Source: CAZMRF01 sp964568735
GTDB taxonomy: Bacteria > Acidobacteriota > Polarisedimenticolia > JACPZX01
DNA: 64,000 bases
Direction: 5' to 3'
Assembly (NCBI GenBank): GCA_964568735.1
Contig: CAZMRF010000016.1
Location: 1-64,000, forward strand
Position numbers and translations under genes: made by a program. Below the pieces are notes generated by a model. It made no database searches. It was given only the letters and a program-made list of their open reading frames with translations, and was not told the origin of the DNA. Below, in pieces: positions 31,979-41,106 of the stretch; the first letter of the stretch is position 1, and every line of letters begins with the position of its first letter.

Positions 31979-32680
31979 ATGGTCCCAACGATTTCGGAGT
32001 TCTACCGGGCTGCGCGCAACCTGATCGAGCTGCATCTCCTGCAAGCCCTCGCGCATTGCCCGAACGACTCGCAGAGCAGGATCGCCAAGCGCGCGGGCAT
32101 CGGTCTGTCGGTGGCCCACGTCTACCTCCACAGGCTCAACATCGCCGGCCTCGTCGAGTTTCGCGGCCCCAGCGACAAGAAGCTCCTCTACACGGTGACG
32201 GAGACGGGACGCCAGTACATGGAGGATCTCCAGGGTCGCCACTTCGGCGCTCTCATGAGCTTCGTGGCCGAGGCGGGCCATCAGATCTCGCTCGCCCTCG
32301 AGCAGGCGCGTTCCGACGGCTTCCGCCGTGTCGGCGTCCTGGGAGGCGACGGCGCGCTGCGCGCCGCGGCCGGAGCCGCACAGCCGCTCGGGATGGAGGT
32401 CGTGGCGCTGCACCACGAGGATCTGGTGCACGACGAGAAGAACGGCGACGCTCCGGAGCTACCCGCGGCCGTCCTCGTCGCGGCCAACCCCTACCGCTCC
32501 GACATCGCGGCGAGCCTGACGCGCCTGAGCTCGCTCGGCATCCGGTGCTACAACGCGGCCCTGGCCCGCACCCCCGGGGACGACGATATCTCCGCCGCCG
32601 CGGCGGAGAAGCTCTCGCGAAGCCCGCTGCGCTCCACCGCCGAGCGTCGCGAGTACGAGACCCGGAGGGCCACCTGGTGA
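31979..32680 (+). CDS. Winged-helix regulator with a C-terminal Rossmann-like domain
   Basis: 233 residues. The N-terminal part (about 10-85) is a winged helix of MarR/ArsR-like type (LLQALAHCPNDSQSRIAKRAG as a helix, LSVAHVYLHRLNIAGLVEF as the recognition region, then the wing KLLYTVTETGRQYM). The C-terminal part (about 100-195) looks like a small alpha/beta domain (RRVGVLGGDGALRAAAGAA, EVVALHHEDL, AAVLVAANPY), similar to an effector-binding or CoA-binding-like fold. It probably binds DNA and an unknown ligand. TGATG overlap couples it to the receiver-PilZ gene, and a 22-bp palindrome upstream suggests autoregulation. Confidence 0.68.
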   Translation: MVPTISEFYRAARNLIELHLLQALAHCPNDSQSRIAKRAGIGLSVAHVYLHRLNIAGLVEFRGPSDKKLLYTVTETGRQYMEDLQGRHFGALMSFVAEAGHQISLALEQARSDGFRRVGVLGGDGALRAAAGAAQPLGMEVVALHHEDLVHDEKNGDAPELPAAVLVAANPYRSDIAASLTRLSSLGIRCYNAALARTPGDDDISAAAAEKLSRSPLRSTAERREYETRRATW

Positions 32681-33447
32681 TGCGCCGGGCTGCGACCGCC
32701 GCGGCCCCCGAGGCCGCGGCGGGGCAGGCCGGCGGGCACGTGAAGGTCGCCCCGACCGGCCCGCGGGGAATGTACACGCTCCTGCTGGCCGACGACGTCC
32801 GCACGACCCTCGCCGTGGAGAAATCCTTCCTCGAGTCCCGCAACCTCAAGGTCTTCGCGACCACTTCGGCGACGGAGGCCCTGAAGCTGGCCGAGGCGGT
32901 CCGTCCGGACCTCATCGTCCTCGACTACGAGATGCCCGAGATGAACGGGGACGAGGCGTGCAGGAGGCTCAAGGCCAACCCGCACACCAAGGGGATACCG
33001 ATCCTCGTCCTGAGCGCCCACGGGGACGAGGCGATAGCCACGAAGTGCGAGGCGGCCGGCGCCGCCGGCTTCCAGCGCAAGACGGAGGGGCGTGAGGCGC
33101 TCCTCGACGCCGTGGCGGCCATCCTGGGCCTCCCCCAGCGCCGGCACACCCGCGTCCCCTGCTCGATGTCGATCGGGATCCTCTCGGAGGATCGGAAGGT
33201 CGAGGGCATGGTGCACAACCTGAGCCTCTCGGGCCTCTACCTGACAGTCGAAACACCCTTGAAGGAGAACAGCCTCGTCCGCCTGGTCTTCACGCTGCCG
33301 AACACGAAGCGTGAGATCCGCGCCCTCGGCGAGGTCGTCAGGGCCGAAACCCTCAGCGGCAACCTCCGCGGCTACGGCATCCAGATGATCGAGGCCGACG
33401 AGGAGTCCCAGGCCACCCTCAAGGAATACGTCAAGAGCACGATCTGA
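32680..33447 (+). CDS. Response regulator with receiver and PilZ domains
   Basis: 255 residues from ATG 32680, overlapping the preceding TGA. The receiver (about 32-148) has the acidic pair in LLADDVRTTL and the phosphoacceptor Asp in LIVLDYEMPEMNG. The C-terminal conserved Lys is seen as FQRKTEG (KP is changed). The PilZ domain (about 153-250) keeps both c-di-GMP motifs: RRHTR (RxxxR) and NLSLSG (NxSxxG), then GYGIQMIEAD. It should bind c-di-GMP and respond to phosphorylation. Its place between two c-di-GMP enzyme sets and the polysaccharide locus suggests control of matrix production or motility. No histidine kinase is adjacent. Confidence 0.9.
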   Translation: MRRAATAAAPEAAAGQAGGHVKVAPTGPRGMYTLLLADDVRTTLAVEKSFLESRNLKVFATTSATEALKLAEAVRPDLIVLDYEMPEMNGDEACRRLKANPHTKGIPILVLSAHGDEAIATKCEAAGAAGFQRKTEGREALLDAVAAILGLPQRRHTRVPCSMSIGILSEDRKVEGMVHNLSLSGLYLTVETPLKENSLVRLVFTLPNTKREIRALGEVVRAETLSGNLRGYGIQMIEADEESQATLKEYVKSTI

Positions 33448-33467
33448 GGCGGTAGGACGCCGCCTCA
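33445..33467 (+). terminator. Hairpin starting at the PilZ stop codon
   Basis: TGAGGCGG (including the TGA stop) pairs with CCGCCTCA over a 7-nt loop. There is no U-tract, so it is a weak intrinsic or Rho-assisted terminator candidate separating the regulatory genes from the polysaccharide locus. Confidence 0.4.
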
Positions 33468-33626
33468 TCTGGCCTGCGCGCGGAGGCTCGCCCCCCGGCC
33501 TTCCTGAATGCCCCCCTTTCGGCCGGAGGGGTCGCTTCGCTCGTCCCTCGGACTCGCCCAGCCGTCATGCGTTCGAGCGACCCTCAGCATTCCGGGTGTC
33601 ACCGATCAGTCCTGCGGCAACTCCGC

Positions 33627-33632
33627 TAATAT
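33627..33632 (+). promoter_or_regulatory. Candidate -10 box for the polysaccharide locus
   Basis: TAATAT, with only a poor match at the -35 position, would start transcription near 33639. It supports the shorter TTG start (33701) of the flippase gene, because the longer frame begins upstream of this box. The rest of 33448-33700 shows no feature. Confidence 0.35.
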
Positions 33633-33700
33633 GCGTGGCCTGCACACACGGGCTCTTCCAGGGCCAGCCTGGGAGGGGGCAGGCAGGGGGGGCTGGTACC

Positions 33701-35029
33701 TTGCGTTGGAACGCGCGGGACCGCGGTTCACTCGGTGAGTGGACCAGAACGGGCACCTGGGCCCTCCTCGATCAGGCGGTGAATTCGGGGGCGGGCTTCG
33801 CTCTGAACCTGCTCCTCGCGATGTGGCTGGCACCCTCGGAGTACGGCGCCTTCGCAGTGGGTTTCGCGATCTTCCTCGTTCTCTCCGGCCTCCACAACGC
33901 GATCCTGATCGAACCGGTCAGCATCCTGGGCCCCTCGCGCCACTCCGAGCGGCTGGGCCCCTACTTGCGCCGCCAGGTCGTGCTGCACTTCCTCCTGACG
34001 CTCCCCACGAGCATCACGGTTGCCGCAATCGGGGCGACCCTGCAGGCAAGCGCAAGCACGGCATCCGTGGGGCGATGCCTCGTGGGCCTCGGAGTCGCGC
34101 TCCCCCCGCTCCTGCTCTTCTGGACGCTGCGGCGATTCCAATACGTGATCAGCACCCCCGCGGTGGCGGTGGCCGGCGCCGTCACCTACAGCGCCATCCT
34201 CCTCGGGCTGATCCTGGCTGCCCGCATGGGAGGGGCCCTCACTCCCGCTGCTGGCTTTCTCGCCATGGGGATCGCGGGCCTCCTCGCTTCCGCGGTCCTC
34301 CGCGTTCCCGCGACGCCATCCGCGGAAGCGCGCGGGCGGGAAGCTCTCCCCGCGCTGCGCTCCCTCCTTCACGAGCAATGGAGCTACGGCCGCTGGATGA
34401 TCGCCGCGAGCCTCCTCTCGGCCGCCGGCCTGCAGCTCTATAGCGTCATCTGCGCGGCGACCGTGGGGCTCGCGGCAGCCGGAACTCTGCGCGCCATGGA
34501 GCTACTTATGCTGCCGATGGCTCAGGGAATCACCGCCATCGCCACGCTCGCCCTCCCACGGCTCGCCGCGGATCACGGCCGGGGAGATCTGGCGGGATTC
34601 TCGAGACTGGGGCACGTCATTTCCGCCAGCCTCGTGGCGGCCGCCCTGCTCTATGAGATGGTGCTCATCCTCTGGCACCGCGATCTGGAGCGGCTCCTCT
34701 TCGGCGGCCGCTTCGCGCAGGCGAGCTGGCTGATCCCCGTCCTGGGCCTCATTCCGATACTGACAGCGGCCTCGGCCGGCTTCACGCTCATGCTCAAGGC
34801 GGCCCAGCTTCCCTCCCACTACCTCGTGGGGGGCATCGTCGTATCGGCCGTGGGCCTCCCCCTGAACTTCCTTCTCGGTCTGAGGTTCGGCCTGGCCGGT
34901 TTCGCGTGGAGCCTCGTCTTCACCTACGTCGCTTCGCTGGTCGCAGTCCTCGAGATGTACCGCCGTTGGGTCCGGCCCTCGGTACTGAAGGGGGAAGCAG
35001 CCCTCGCAGTGTCCCAGGTAGCTCGATGA
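33701..35029 (+). CDS. Wzx-like polysaccharide flippase (MATE/MOP superfamily)
   Basis: About 442 residues from TTG 33701, with the purine-rich AGGGGGG upstream; the frame is open from 33596. Around twelve hydrophobic helices are seen, with the N-terminal TWALLDQAVNSGAGFALNLLLA and WLAPSEYGAFAVGFAIF typical of O-antigen/EPS flippases. The enzyme would move undecaprenyl-linked repeat units across the inner membrane for a Wzy/ligase pathway. It is first in a nine-gene plus-strand arm and is coupled (ATGA) to the FkbM gene. Wzx proteins are very divergent, so the substrate cannot be stated. Confidence 0.8.
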   Translation: MRWNARDRGSLGEWTRTGTWALLDQAVNSGAGFALNLLLAMWLAPSEYGAFAVGFAIFLVLSGLHNAILIEPVSILGPSRHSERLGPYLRRQVVLHFLLTLPTSITVAAIGATLQASASTASVGRCLVGLGVALPPLLLFWTLRRFQYVISTPAVAVAGAVTYSAILLGLILAARMGGALTPAAGFLAMGIAGLLASAVLRVPATPSAEARGREALPALRSLLHEQWSYGRWMIAASLLSAAGLQLYSVICAATVGLAAAGTLRAMELLMLPMAQGITAIATLALPRLAADHGRGDLAGFSRLGHVISASLVAAALLYEMVLILWHRDLERLLFGGRFAQASWLIPVLGLIPILTAASAGFTLMLKAAQLPSHYLVGGIVVSAVGLPLNFLLGLRFGLAGFAWSLVFTYVASLVAVLEMYRRWVRPSVLKGEAALAVSQVAR

Positions 35030-35892
35030 GTCTACGCGCGCGCCTCGACTACCTGCTCTCCAGCACGGCCTACCGGCGCCGTCCCTTGCGCACACTCCTC
35101 CGCCTGGGAGCCTGGCGTTTCCTGACAGCGGCCGGCGTCCCCCGAACCGTCACCCTCGAGCCCTGGAATGTTCACTTGTGGCTCCCCGCTCAGTGGAGGG
35201 GTGTCTCGAAGATCGTCTACTCCTTCCGCGAGGACTACGAGCCGGAGCTTGCGCTCCTACCGCGGCTCTTCCGTTCAGGCGAGACCTTCGTGGACGCAGG
35301 TGCCTCGTTCGGCGTCTACTCCCTCGTCGCGAGTCGGATCGCGGGGGAGAAGGGAAGAGTGCTGGCCTTCGAGCCAGCTGTTGCCACGAGGAGTGTCCTC
35401 AAGCGAAACATTCGGCTGAACGGCGTCACGAACATCCGGGTCTTTCACGCGGCGCTCAACGACAGGGCCGGCCGCGCTTGCCTCTCCAACGACCCCGACC
35501 CCAGCCGCAACGCACTCCTGCCGCGCGGCGATTGTGACCATGGATCGGAATCAATCGAGACGGTCACTTTCGACGACGCCCTCACATCCGAGGAGCGCTC
35601 CCGCGTGAGCGTGTTCAAGCTCGACATCGAAGGAGCGGAGGAGCTCGCCCTGAGGGGTGCCAGCAAGACTCTCCGCGGAGCGTCACCCCACGTCATCTTC
35701 GAGGTGAACCCGGAAGCCGCCGCGCGCCTCTCCCTCCAGCCCGACGGGGCCTGGCGCTTCCTCGATGCGCACGGCTACAGCTTCTATCGTGTGGATGGGA
35801 CGGGGGCGCTCCTCCGGCTGGAGCAGCAGCCCGCGGGAGGTAACGTCATCGCCATCCACCCCGCGAGGCGGCGCGAGGAGTCCGTCCCGTGA
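35026..35892 (+). CDS. FkbM-family methyltransferase
   Basis: 288 residues. The S-adenosylmethionine-binding start is FVDAGASFGVYSLVAS (about 87-102), followed by VLAFEPAVATRSVLKRNIRLNG, VFHAALNDRAG and VFKLDIEGAEELALRGA, the FkbM hallmark. These enzymes O-methylate hydroxyls, often on sugars in surface glycans. The start ATG overlaps the flippase stop and the stop overlaps the next GTG. It likely methylates a sugar of the repeat unit or chain end. Confidence 0.88.
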   Translation: MSLRARLDYLLSSTAYRRRPLRTLLRLGAWRFLTAAGVPRTVTLEPWNVHLWLPAQWRGVSKIVYSFREDYEPELALLPRLFRSGETFVDAGASFGVYSLVASRIAGEKGRVLAFEPAVATRSVLKRNIRLNGVTNIRVFHAALNDRAGRACLSNDPDPSRNALLPRGDCDHGSESIETVTFDDALTSEERSRVSVFKLDIEGAEELALRGASKTLRGASPHVIFEVNPEAAARLSLQPDGAWRFLDAHGYSFYRVDGTGALLRLEQQPAGGNVIAIHPARRREESVP

Positions 35893-37100
35893 GGGTGCTC
35901 CTGTCGGCCTTCGCGTGCATGCCGGGCTCAGGCTCGGAGCCCTCCGTCGGGTGGGAGACCGCCTTCCAGGCGGCTGCCCGCCACGAGGTCTGGGTTCTCA
36001 CGAACGAGGCCAACAGGGAGAAGATCGAAGGCTGGCCTGAGGGCCCCCTCCCCTCGACGCTCCATTTCGAGTACGTGGCTCTTCCGCGTCCCCTGCGACT
36101 GATTCAGGCGGGGCCGGTACGGCATCATCTTTACTACTGCCTCTGGCAGCTCCGGGCCTTTTTCCGGGCCCGCGCGCTGCACGCCCGGATCGGCTTCGAT
36201 CTGGTCCATCACGTCACGTATGTGAACTCATGGATGCCCAGCCTCATGGGCTGGCTCGGCGTGCCTTTCATCTGGAACGCTGGAGGCCGCGAGAGGACTC
36301 CATGGTCCTTCTATAGATCCATGTCCCTGCGGGGGAAGCTCGCCGAGGTCGCGCGGGACTGCGCCATGGCCGTGATGACGCCCCTCGCGCGACTCCTCGC
36401 CGGAAGCCGCGCGCGCGCGATCCTGACGTGCTCCGCCCCTGCTGAGTGGCCCTCCCGTTTTCCGGTCACGCGCTTCGCCCAGGGCGGCCTCTCGAAGGCG
36501 GACCTCGAGAGCATGGCGAAGGCCTCGCCGAGAGTGGAGCCTCCCTTCCGGGTGATCAGTGCCGGTCGGCTTCTCGGACTGAAGGGATTCTCTCTGGTGA
36601 TTCAGGCCTTCGCCGGCCTTCGCCGCGATCTGCCGGGATGCGAGTACTGGATCGTCGGGGAAGGCCCCGAGCAGTCACGCCTCGTGCGCCTGGCCTCCGA
36701 CCTGGGGTGCGGCGCCTCCGTTCGCTTTCTCGGCTGGCGGCCACGACCAGAAGTACTCAGGCTGATGGCGGAGGCGGACGTTCTCGTCCATCCCAGCCTC
36801 CACGAGCAGTTCTGCTACGTTCTCCTCGAGGCGATGGCCTCGGGCCGGCCCGTCATCACGCTGGATCGCGGCGGGCCCTCGATCGTGGCTGCGCCCCCGG
36901 GCGCCATTCTCCTCGACGCGAGGAGCCCCGAGCAGGTGATTCAAGATCTCTCCGTAGCGCTCGGCGCTCTCGCACTTGACCGAGCCGACCGGACTTCGAG
37001 AGGCCGTGCGGCGCGCGAGCACGCCGTGGGACAGTGGAGCTGGAGCCAGGTGGGCGAACGGCTCATGAGGGTCTACTCGGAGGCAGCCCGACAGCCGTGA
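35889..37100 (+). CDS. Family-4 glycosyltransferase
   Basis: 403 residues, GT-B fold, starting at GTG 35889 (GTGA overlap). The N-terminal domain starts MRVLLSAFACMPGSGSEPSVGW, the donor-binding domain has FRVISAGRLLGLKGFSLVIQAFAGL, and the retaining-GT EX7E-type element is in VHPSLHEQFCYVLLEAMASGRPVI. It adds a sugar to the lipid-linked repeat unit at the cytoplasmic membrane face. Donor and acceptor are unknown. Confidence 0.9.
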   Translation: MRVLLSAFACMPGSGSEPSVGWETAFQAAARHEVWVLTNEANREKIEGWPEGPLPSTLHFEYVALPRPLRLIQAGPVRHHLYYCLWQLRAFFRARALHARIGFDLVHHVTYVNSWMPSLMGWLGVPFIWNAGGRERTPWSFYRSMSLRGKLAEVARDCAMAVMTPLARLLAGSRARAILTCSAPAEWPSRFPVTRFAQGGLSKADLESMAKASPRVEPPFRVISAGRLLGLKGFSLVIQAFAGLRRDLPGCEYWIVGEGPEQSRLVRLASDLGCGASVRFLGWRPRPEVLRLMAEADVLVHPSLHEQFCYVLLEAMASGRPVITLDRGGPSIVAAPPGAILLDARSPEQVIQDLSVALGALALDRADRTSRGRAAREHAVGQWSWSQVGERLMRVYSEAARQP

Positions 37101-38632
37101 GCCTTCAATCCTCCACGCTGGCCCTGGGGAAAGCCGCCAGCGGCCCGGCACGCCAGGCCCTCATCCCGGCCATCGTCGCCGTCGCCGTGGGCCTTGCCCT
37201 ATCCAGCGCTCCGCTTCAGGTCGCCGCCCTGGAGGTCGTCCTCGTCGCCTGCCTGTTCGGCTTCGCGCGGCTCGAGTTCGAGCCCCTCCTCGTGGGATGG
37301 CTCTGGCTCGTATGCACCATCCACTTCATGAAACGGGCGATCTTCCTCCTGGGTCCCCAGACGCAGGCCACCTACTACTCAGTCCTGATCCTGGCGACGG
37401 TCGCCTTCATCCCGCTCGTGCTCCTCTCGCTCGTTCGTCTCCGTCAGCGCGGAGTGCCTCCGAGCGCCCGCATCCTGGGATTCTTCATCGCCTGGAGCCT
37501 TTTCCAGACGCTGCTCCCGGGCTCCGGGGCGACGGTGATTACGCGGCTGGCGGCCGTCCACGAGAGGATCCTGCCCATGGCGGCCTTCGCCATCGGGCTC
37601 TGCATGGCACCAGGCTCGCGTCCCTTCGGCCGGGCAGCGCGCACCATCCTCACGACGGCGCTCCTCTCGGTTGTCTACGGTCTCTTCCTCGCCGCGAATG
37701 GGCCGACCATCATCGAGAGGGCCTGGGCCTACGAGACCGCGCCCTTCTCCCTGCAGGGGCGCAATGTCCTCTCGTGGATCGAAGGGCAGAGCGGGGATTG
37801 GATGTTCCGCAGCTTCTCCTTCTACGCCGACCCGCTGACCTGGGGGCTCTTCCTTCTCACGGCGGTGGCCTGCCTCCTGCTCACGATGCCCACCGGGCCG
37901 CGGAAGGGGATCCGTTTCTGGGCGAGCATGGGGCTTCTCCTCGCGGGGCTCACGGTCAGCCTGACGAGGACCCCCTGGGCGGGGCTACTCATCATGCTGG
38001 CGACCTGGGCGCTTCTGGGCAAGCGCGGCGCAGCCCGCCCCGTCCCGATGATGCTCCTTCTCGCCGCGGGGTTCCTCGTCGTCGTCACGGTGGGCGGCTT
38101 CGTCTACTCGACGCTGATGCCACGCATCATCTTCACCGCCCCGTTCAGCAACCCGCTGGCCGACCGGCTTCTCACCGTGGGAACGCTCGAGGCTCGGGTC
38201 GGAGCCTGGGAGGGGCTCACGCGCGCCGTCGTCGACTATCCGGTTCTCGGAGAGGGCTTCGCGTACGGGGAGTATTTCCTCCGCGCCTTCAGCAACGAGA
38301 CGGGTGAGGACACGAGCGGCCACAACTTCCTCCTCGAGACGACTCTCTGCACGGGAGCGGCTGGAATGCTCATCTTCCTGGCCTTCCTCTACCGGCTCTT
38401 CGTCGAGGGCACACGCGCTCCCGCAGGCTCGGCGCTGTCGAGCAGCCGGCGCTGGCTGCTGGCCTTCACAGTCGGCTGTATCATGACCGGGTACTTGAAC
38501 GGGGGAACCTTCATGAACGTCTACTTCTTCCTCCTGGCCGGGAGCCTCGTGGCCGCGCCAGATCGAAACCAGGAAGTAGATCCGGCGCTCGGCTCCGAAT
38601 CCACGGCGGATTCTTCCGCCCAGGGTGAATGA
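37097..38632 (+). CDS. O-antigen ligase/polymerase-like membrane protein
   Basis: 511 residues from GTG 37097 (GTGA overlap). About eleven to twelve membrane helices are predicted. A large periplasmic loop holds FSFYADPLTWGLFL and ends with GEGFAYGEYF ... DTSGHNFLLETTLCTGAAGM, the Wzy_C-type segment with the conserved GHN. Proteins of this fold polymerise repeat units (Wzy) or ligate glycans to lipid A core (WaaL), and sequence does not separate the two here. A second member with TPRs lies at 49608-51755, so one may be the polymerase and the other the ligase. Confidence 0.83.
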   Translation: MSLQSSTLALGKAASGPARQALIPAIVAVAVGLALSSAPLQVAALEVVLVACLFGFARLEFEPLLVGWLWLVCTIHFMKRAIFLLGPQTQATYYSVLILATVAFIPLVLLSLVRLRQRGVPPSARILGFFIAWSLFQTLLPGSGATVITRLAAVHERILPMAAFAIGLCMAPGSRPFGRAARTILTTALLSVVYGLFLAANGPTIIERAWAYETAPFSLQGRNVLSWIEGQSGDWMFRSFSFYADPLTWGLFLLTAVACLLLTMPTGPRKGIRFWASMGLLLAGLTVSLTRTPWAGLLIMLATWALLGKRGAARPVPMMLLLAAGFLVVVTVGGFVYSTLMPRIIFTAPFSNPLADRLLTVGTLEARVGAWEGLTRAVVDYPVLGEGFAYGEYFLRAFSNETGEDTSGHNFLLETTLCTGAAGMLIFLAFLYRLFVEGTRAPAGSALSSSRRWLLAFTVGCIMTGYLNGGTFMNVYFFLLAGSLVAAPDRNQEVDPALGSESTADSSAQGE

Positions 38633-38677
38633 CCATCACCGGCTCCCGCCCCGCCGCCTCCAGAGAGTGACGCGAAG

Positions 38678-39898
38678 GTGCCTCACGCGCGGCTCCTCGT
38701 CGTCGGCCACACCTACCTCGAGCGGACGGCGCAGAAGAAGCTCGATGCATTGGCCCGCAGAGGCTTCGATGTCGCCCTCCTCCTGCCCTCCCGATGGGCT
38801 CTGCCGCGTAACGGCCTCTTCGCCGGCCCCGATCTGAAAGCTGCTGCCTTCTTCCCGAGCCTCCGCCTCTTCGTCTCACCCGTCCTCCGCTCGGGGCACA
38901 TCGCCAGCTTCCTGCTGGCTCCTGGAGCGATCCGCCGTGCGCTCGCCGAGTTCAAGCCCGAGATCGTCCAGGTGGAGCAGGAGACCTACTCCTTCGCCGC
39001 CGCACAGGTGGTCCGGGCCGCCGCCCGCGAGGGCTGCCGCGCTGTCGTCTTCGGATGGGAGAACTTCGACCGGCCACTCCCCCTCGCGCAGCGGTGGGCG
39101 GAGCGGATCGTCCTGTCGCGCTCCAGCGCGGTGATCTCGGGGAACAGGGCCGGAGCAGATCGGGTTCGCCGGAAGGGATTCGGAGGGCACATCTGCGTCC
39201 TGCCCCAGGTCGGCGTCGACCCTGCGCTCTTCCGGCCAGACATGAGGAACCGCGCCGCCCCCGGCTCCGCCTTCAGGGTTGGCTACATCGGGCGCCTCGT
39301 GGCGGAAAAAGGAGTGGACACGATCCTGCGCGCCGCGGCTCTCGCCGTTCACGGAGGAGTCAGGATCCGGCTTCTCGTGACGGGAGGGGGACCGCAACGC
39401 GCCGCTCTCGAGAGGCTCTCAGCGGAGCTGGGCGTCGCTCCCCTCATCGAGTGGTCGGGCACGGTCCCGCACGAGGGCGTCCCTGACCGGATGGCGCACC
39501 TCGACGCGCTCGTTCTCCCGTCGAAGGATGCTCCTCGCTGGCAGGAGCAGTTCGGGTTGGTTCTGGCCCAGGCCATGACGATGAGCATCCCGGTCCTTGG
39601 GTCGCGCTCGGGCGCCATCCCCGACGTCATCGGCCGGGAAGACCTCACCTTCCCTCAGGAGGACCACGAGGCCCTGGCCTCTCTCCTTGTCCGCCTCGCT
39701 CGCGACGAGGGGTTTCGGCGGGAGGCGGGAGACTGGGGGCTGGAGCGCGCCCGGAAGCACTTCACGGTGGATGCCGTCGCCGACGGACTCTGCCGCTTCT
39801 ACGAGCGCCTGAGGGGCGCTCCAGACCGGACAGAACACACTGACTACGGATATGCCGACGATGCGCGCCATGCGGCAGCCGGCGAGAGGCTGCCTTGA
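38678..39898 (+). CDS. Family-4 glycosyltransferase
   Basis: 406 residues from GTG 38678, GT-B fold. N-terminal HARLLVVGHTYLERTAQKKLDAL; donor domain FRVGYIGRLVAEKGVDTILRA, VTGGGPQRAALERL and the EX7E-like stretch EQFGLVLAQAMTMSIPVLGSRSGA. It acts at the cytoplasmic membrane face to extend the polysaccharide unit. The ribosome site is weak, and 45 bp separate it from the ligase gene. Its last 47 bp overlap the longest frame of the next gene. Confidence 0.88.
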   Translation: MPHARLLVVGHTYLERTAQKKLDALARRGFDVALLLPSRWALPRNGLFAGPDLKAAAFFPSLRLFVSPVLRSGHIASFLLAPGAIRRALAEFKPEIVQVEQETYSFAAAQVVRAAAREGCRAVVFGWENFDRPLPLAQRWAERIVLSRSSAVISGNRAGADRVRRKGFGGHICVLPQVGVDPALFRPDMRNRAAPGSAFRVGYIGRLVAEKGVDTILRAAALAVHGGVRIRLLVTGGGPQRAALERLSAELGVAPLIEWSGTVPHEGVPDRMAHLDALVLPSKDAPRWQEQFGLVLAQAMTMSIPVLGSRSGAIPDVIGREDLTFPQEDHEALASLLVRLARDEGFRREAGDWGLERARKHFTVDAVADGLCRFYERLRGAPDRTEHTDYGYADDARHAAAGERLP

Positions 39899-41057
39899 CG
39901 GGGCCGGATTGAGAGTCCTCCTCTTCTCTGCCGACTACACTCCCGATCCTGGCGGCATCGCGATGCACGTTCATGAGCTTTCGAGGGCTCTCGCCGCGTC
40001 GGGAGCCGCGGTGACGGTCATCGGCGGATCGAGGCTGCTGCACCAGGTAGCCGCGGATCGTGAACCTGGTTCGGGGCCCCGTGAGATTCGGATCCCACGC
40101 GGCGGCCCGCCTGGGCTTCGCGGACTGCGCTTCATGGCACGCGCTCGGGGGGCGCTGAGTGATGCTGGCCCCATTCCGTGGGACATCGTGCACTTCCACA
40201 ACTTCCTGCCCGATGGACTGCTCCTGGGAGCGTGGCGCGGCGCGCGCGTGCGGATCATGACGAACCACAGCTCCTGGTTTCTCGTGGACGTCGAGCGCAA
40301 CCGCCGCCGCCGGCGCCTGAGGTGGCTGACGCGCGGAGTGCACGGCATCATCGGCCCGAGCCGGGAGCTGGCGGAGAAGAGCGCATGGATCGGCCGGCCA
40401 GGACAGGCGATCGAGTACATCCCCAATGGCGTGGATCCAGACCGGTTCACCCCCGAAGGTGATGGCGAGATCCCCGCACTTCCTCGCGACATTCCTCGGA
40501 GTTCACCGATCATCCTCTCGGTCCGGCGCCACGATCCGAGCAAGAGCGGCCTCCCCTACCTGATCCAGGCGATGCCTGAAGTCCTCCGGGGCAGGCCGGA
40601 AGCGATCCTCTGCCTCGTGGGCGACGGGCCGGAAACACCTCTGCTGAAGCGCCTCGCCGCGGATCTCGTTCCCGGCCCGAGCGTCCGCTTCCTCGGGAGA
40701 GTGCCGAATGAGAACCTGCCTCCTCTCTACCGCGCTGCATGCCTGTCGGTTCTCCCTTCGCTCTACGAGGCCGTGAGCCTCAGCGGGCTCGAATCCCTGG
40801 CCTGTGGGCGCCCCGTGATCGGGACGCGCCTGGGCGGCATTCCCGAGATCGTCCTCGACGGGAGAACCGGCATCCTCGTACCCCCGCGCTCTGCTCCGGC
40901 GCTTGCCACCGCGATCCTGGACCTCCTCACCAATGACGACAGACGGCGGGCCATGGGTGAGCAGGGGCGGCGCCTCGTCACGGCTGACTTCTCGTGGCGT
41001 GCCGTGGCGGGGCGGACGATGGCCTTCTACCGGCGCTGCCTGGAGAGCCTCTCCTGA
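39852..41057 (+). CDS. Family-4 glycosyltransferase
   Basis: Up to 401 residues. ATG 39852 lies inside the previous gene; TTG 39909, just before RVLLFSADYTPDPGGI, would be the more usual N terminus, so the first 19 residues are uncertain. GT-B features: GGIAMHVHELSRAL, WDIVHFHNFLPDG, the donor domain with ILSVRRHDPSKSGLPYLIQA and the EX7E element LYEAVSLSGLESLACGRPVIGTRLGGIPE (split here as LYEAVSLSGLE and LACGRPVIGT). It adds another sugar to the unit. Confidence 0.87.
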   Translation: MPTMRAMRQPARGCLDGAGLRVLLFSADYTPDPGGIAMHVHELSRALAASGAAVTVIGGSRLLHQVAADREPGSGPREIRIPRGGPPGLRGLRFMARARGALSDAGPIPWDIVHFHNFLPDGLLLGAWRGARVRIMTNHSSWFLVDVERNRRRRRLRWLTRGVHGIIGPSRELAEKSAWIGRPGQAIEYIPNGVDPDRFTPEGDGEIPALPRDIPRSSPIILSVRRHDPSKSGLPYLIQAMPEVLRGRPEAILCLVGDGPETPLLKRLAADLVPGPSVRFLGRVPNENLPPLYRAACLSVLPSLYEAVSLSGLESLACGRPVIGTRLGGIPEIVLDGRTGILVPPRSAPALATAILDLLTNDDRRRAMGEQGRRLVTADFSWRAVAGRTMAFYRRCLESLS

Positions 41058-41106
41058 TGCAGATCGGCACTGGTCTGGACACCTCCTTCATGAGAATGGT
41101 GGCCCC

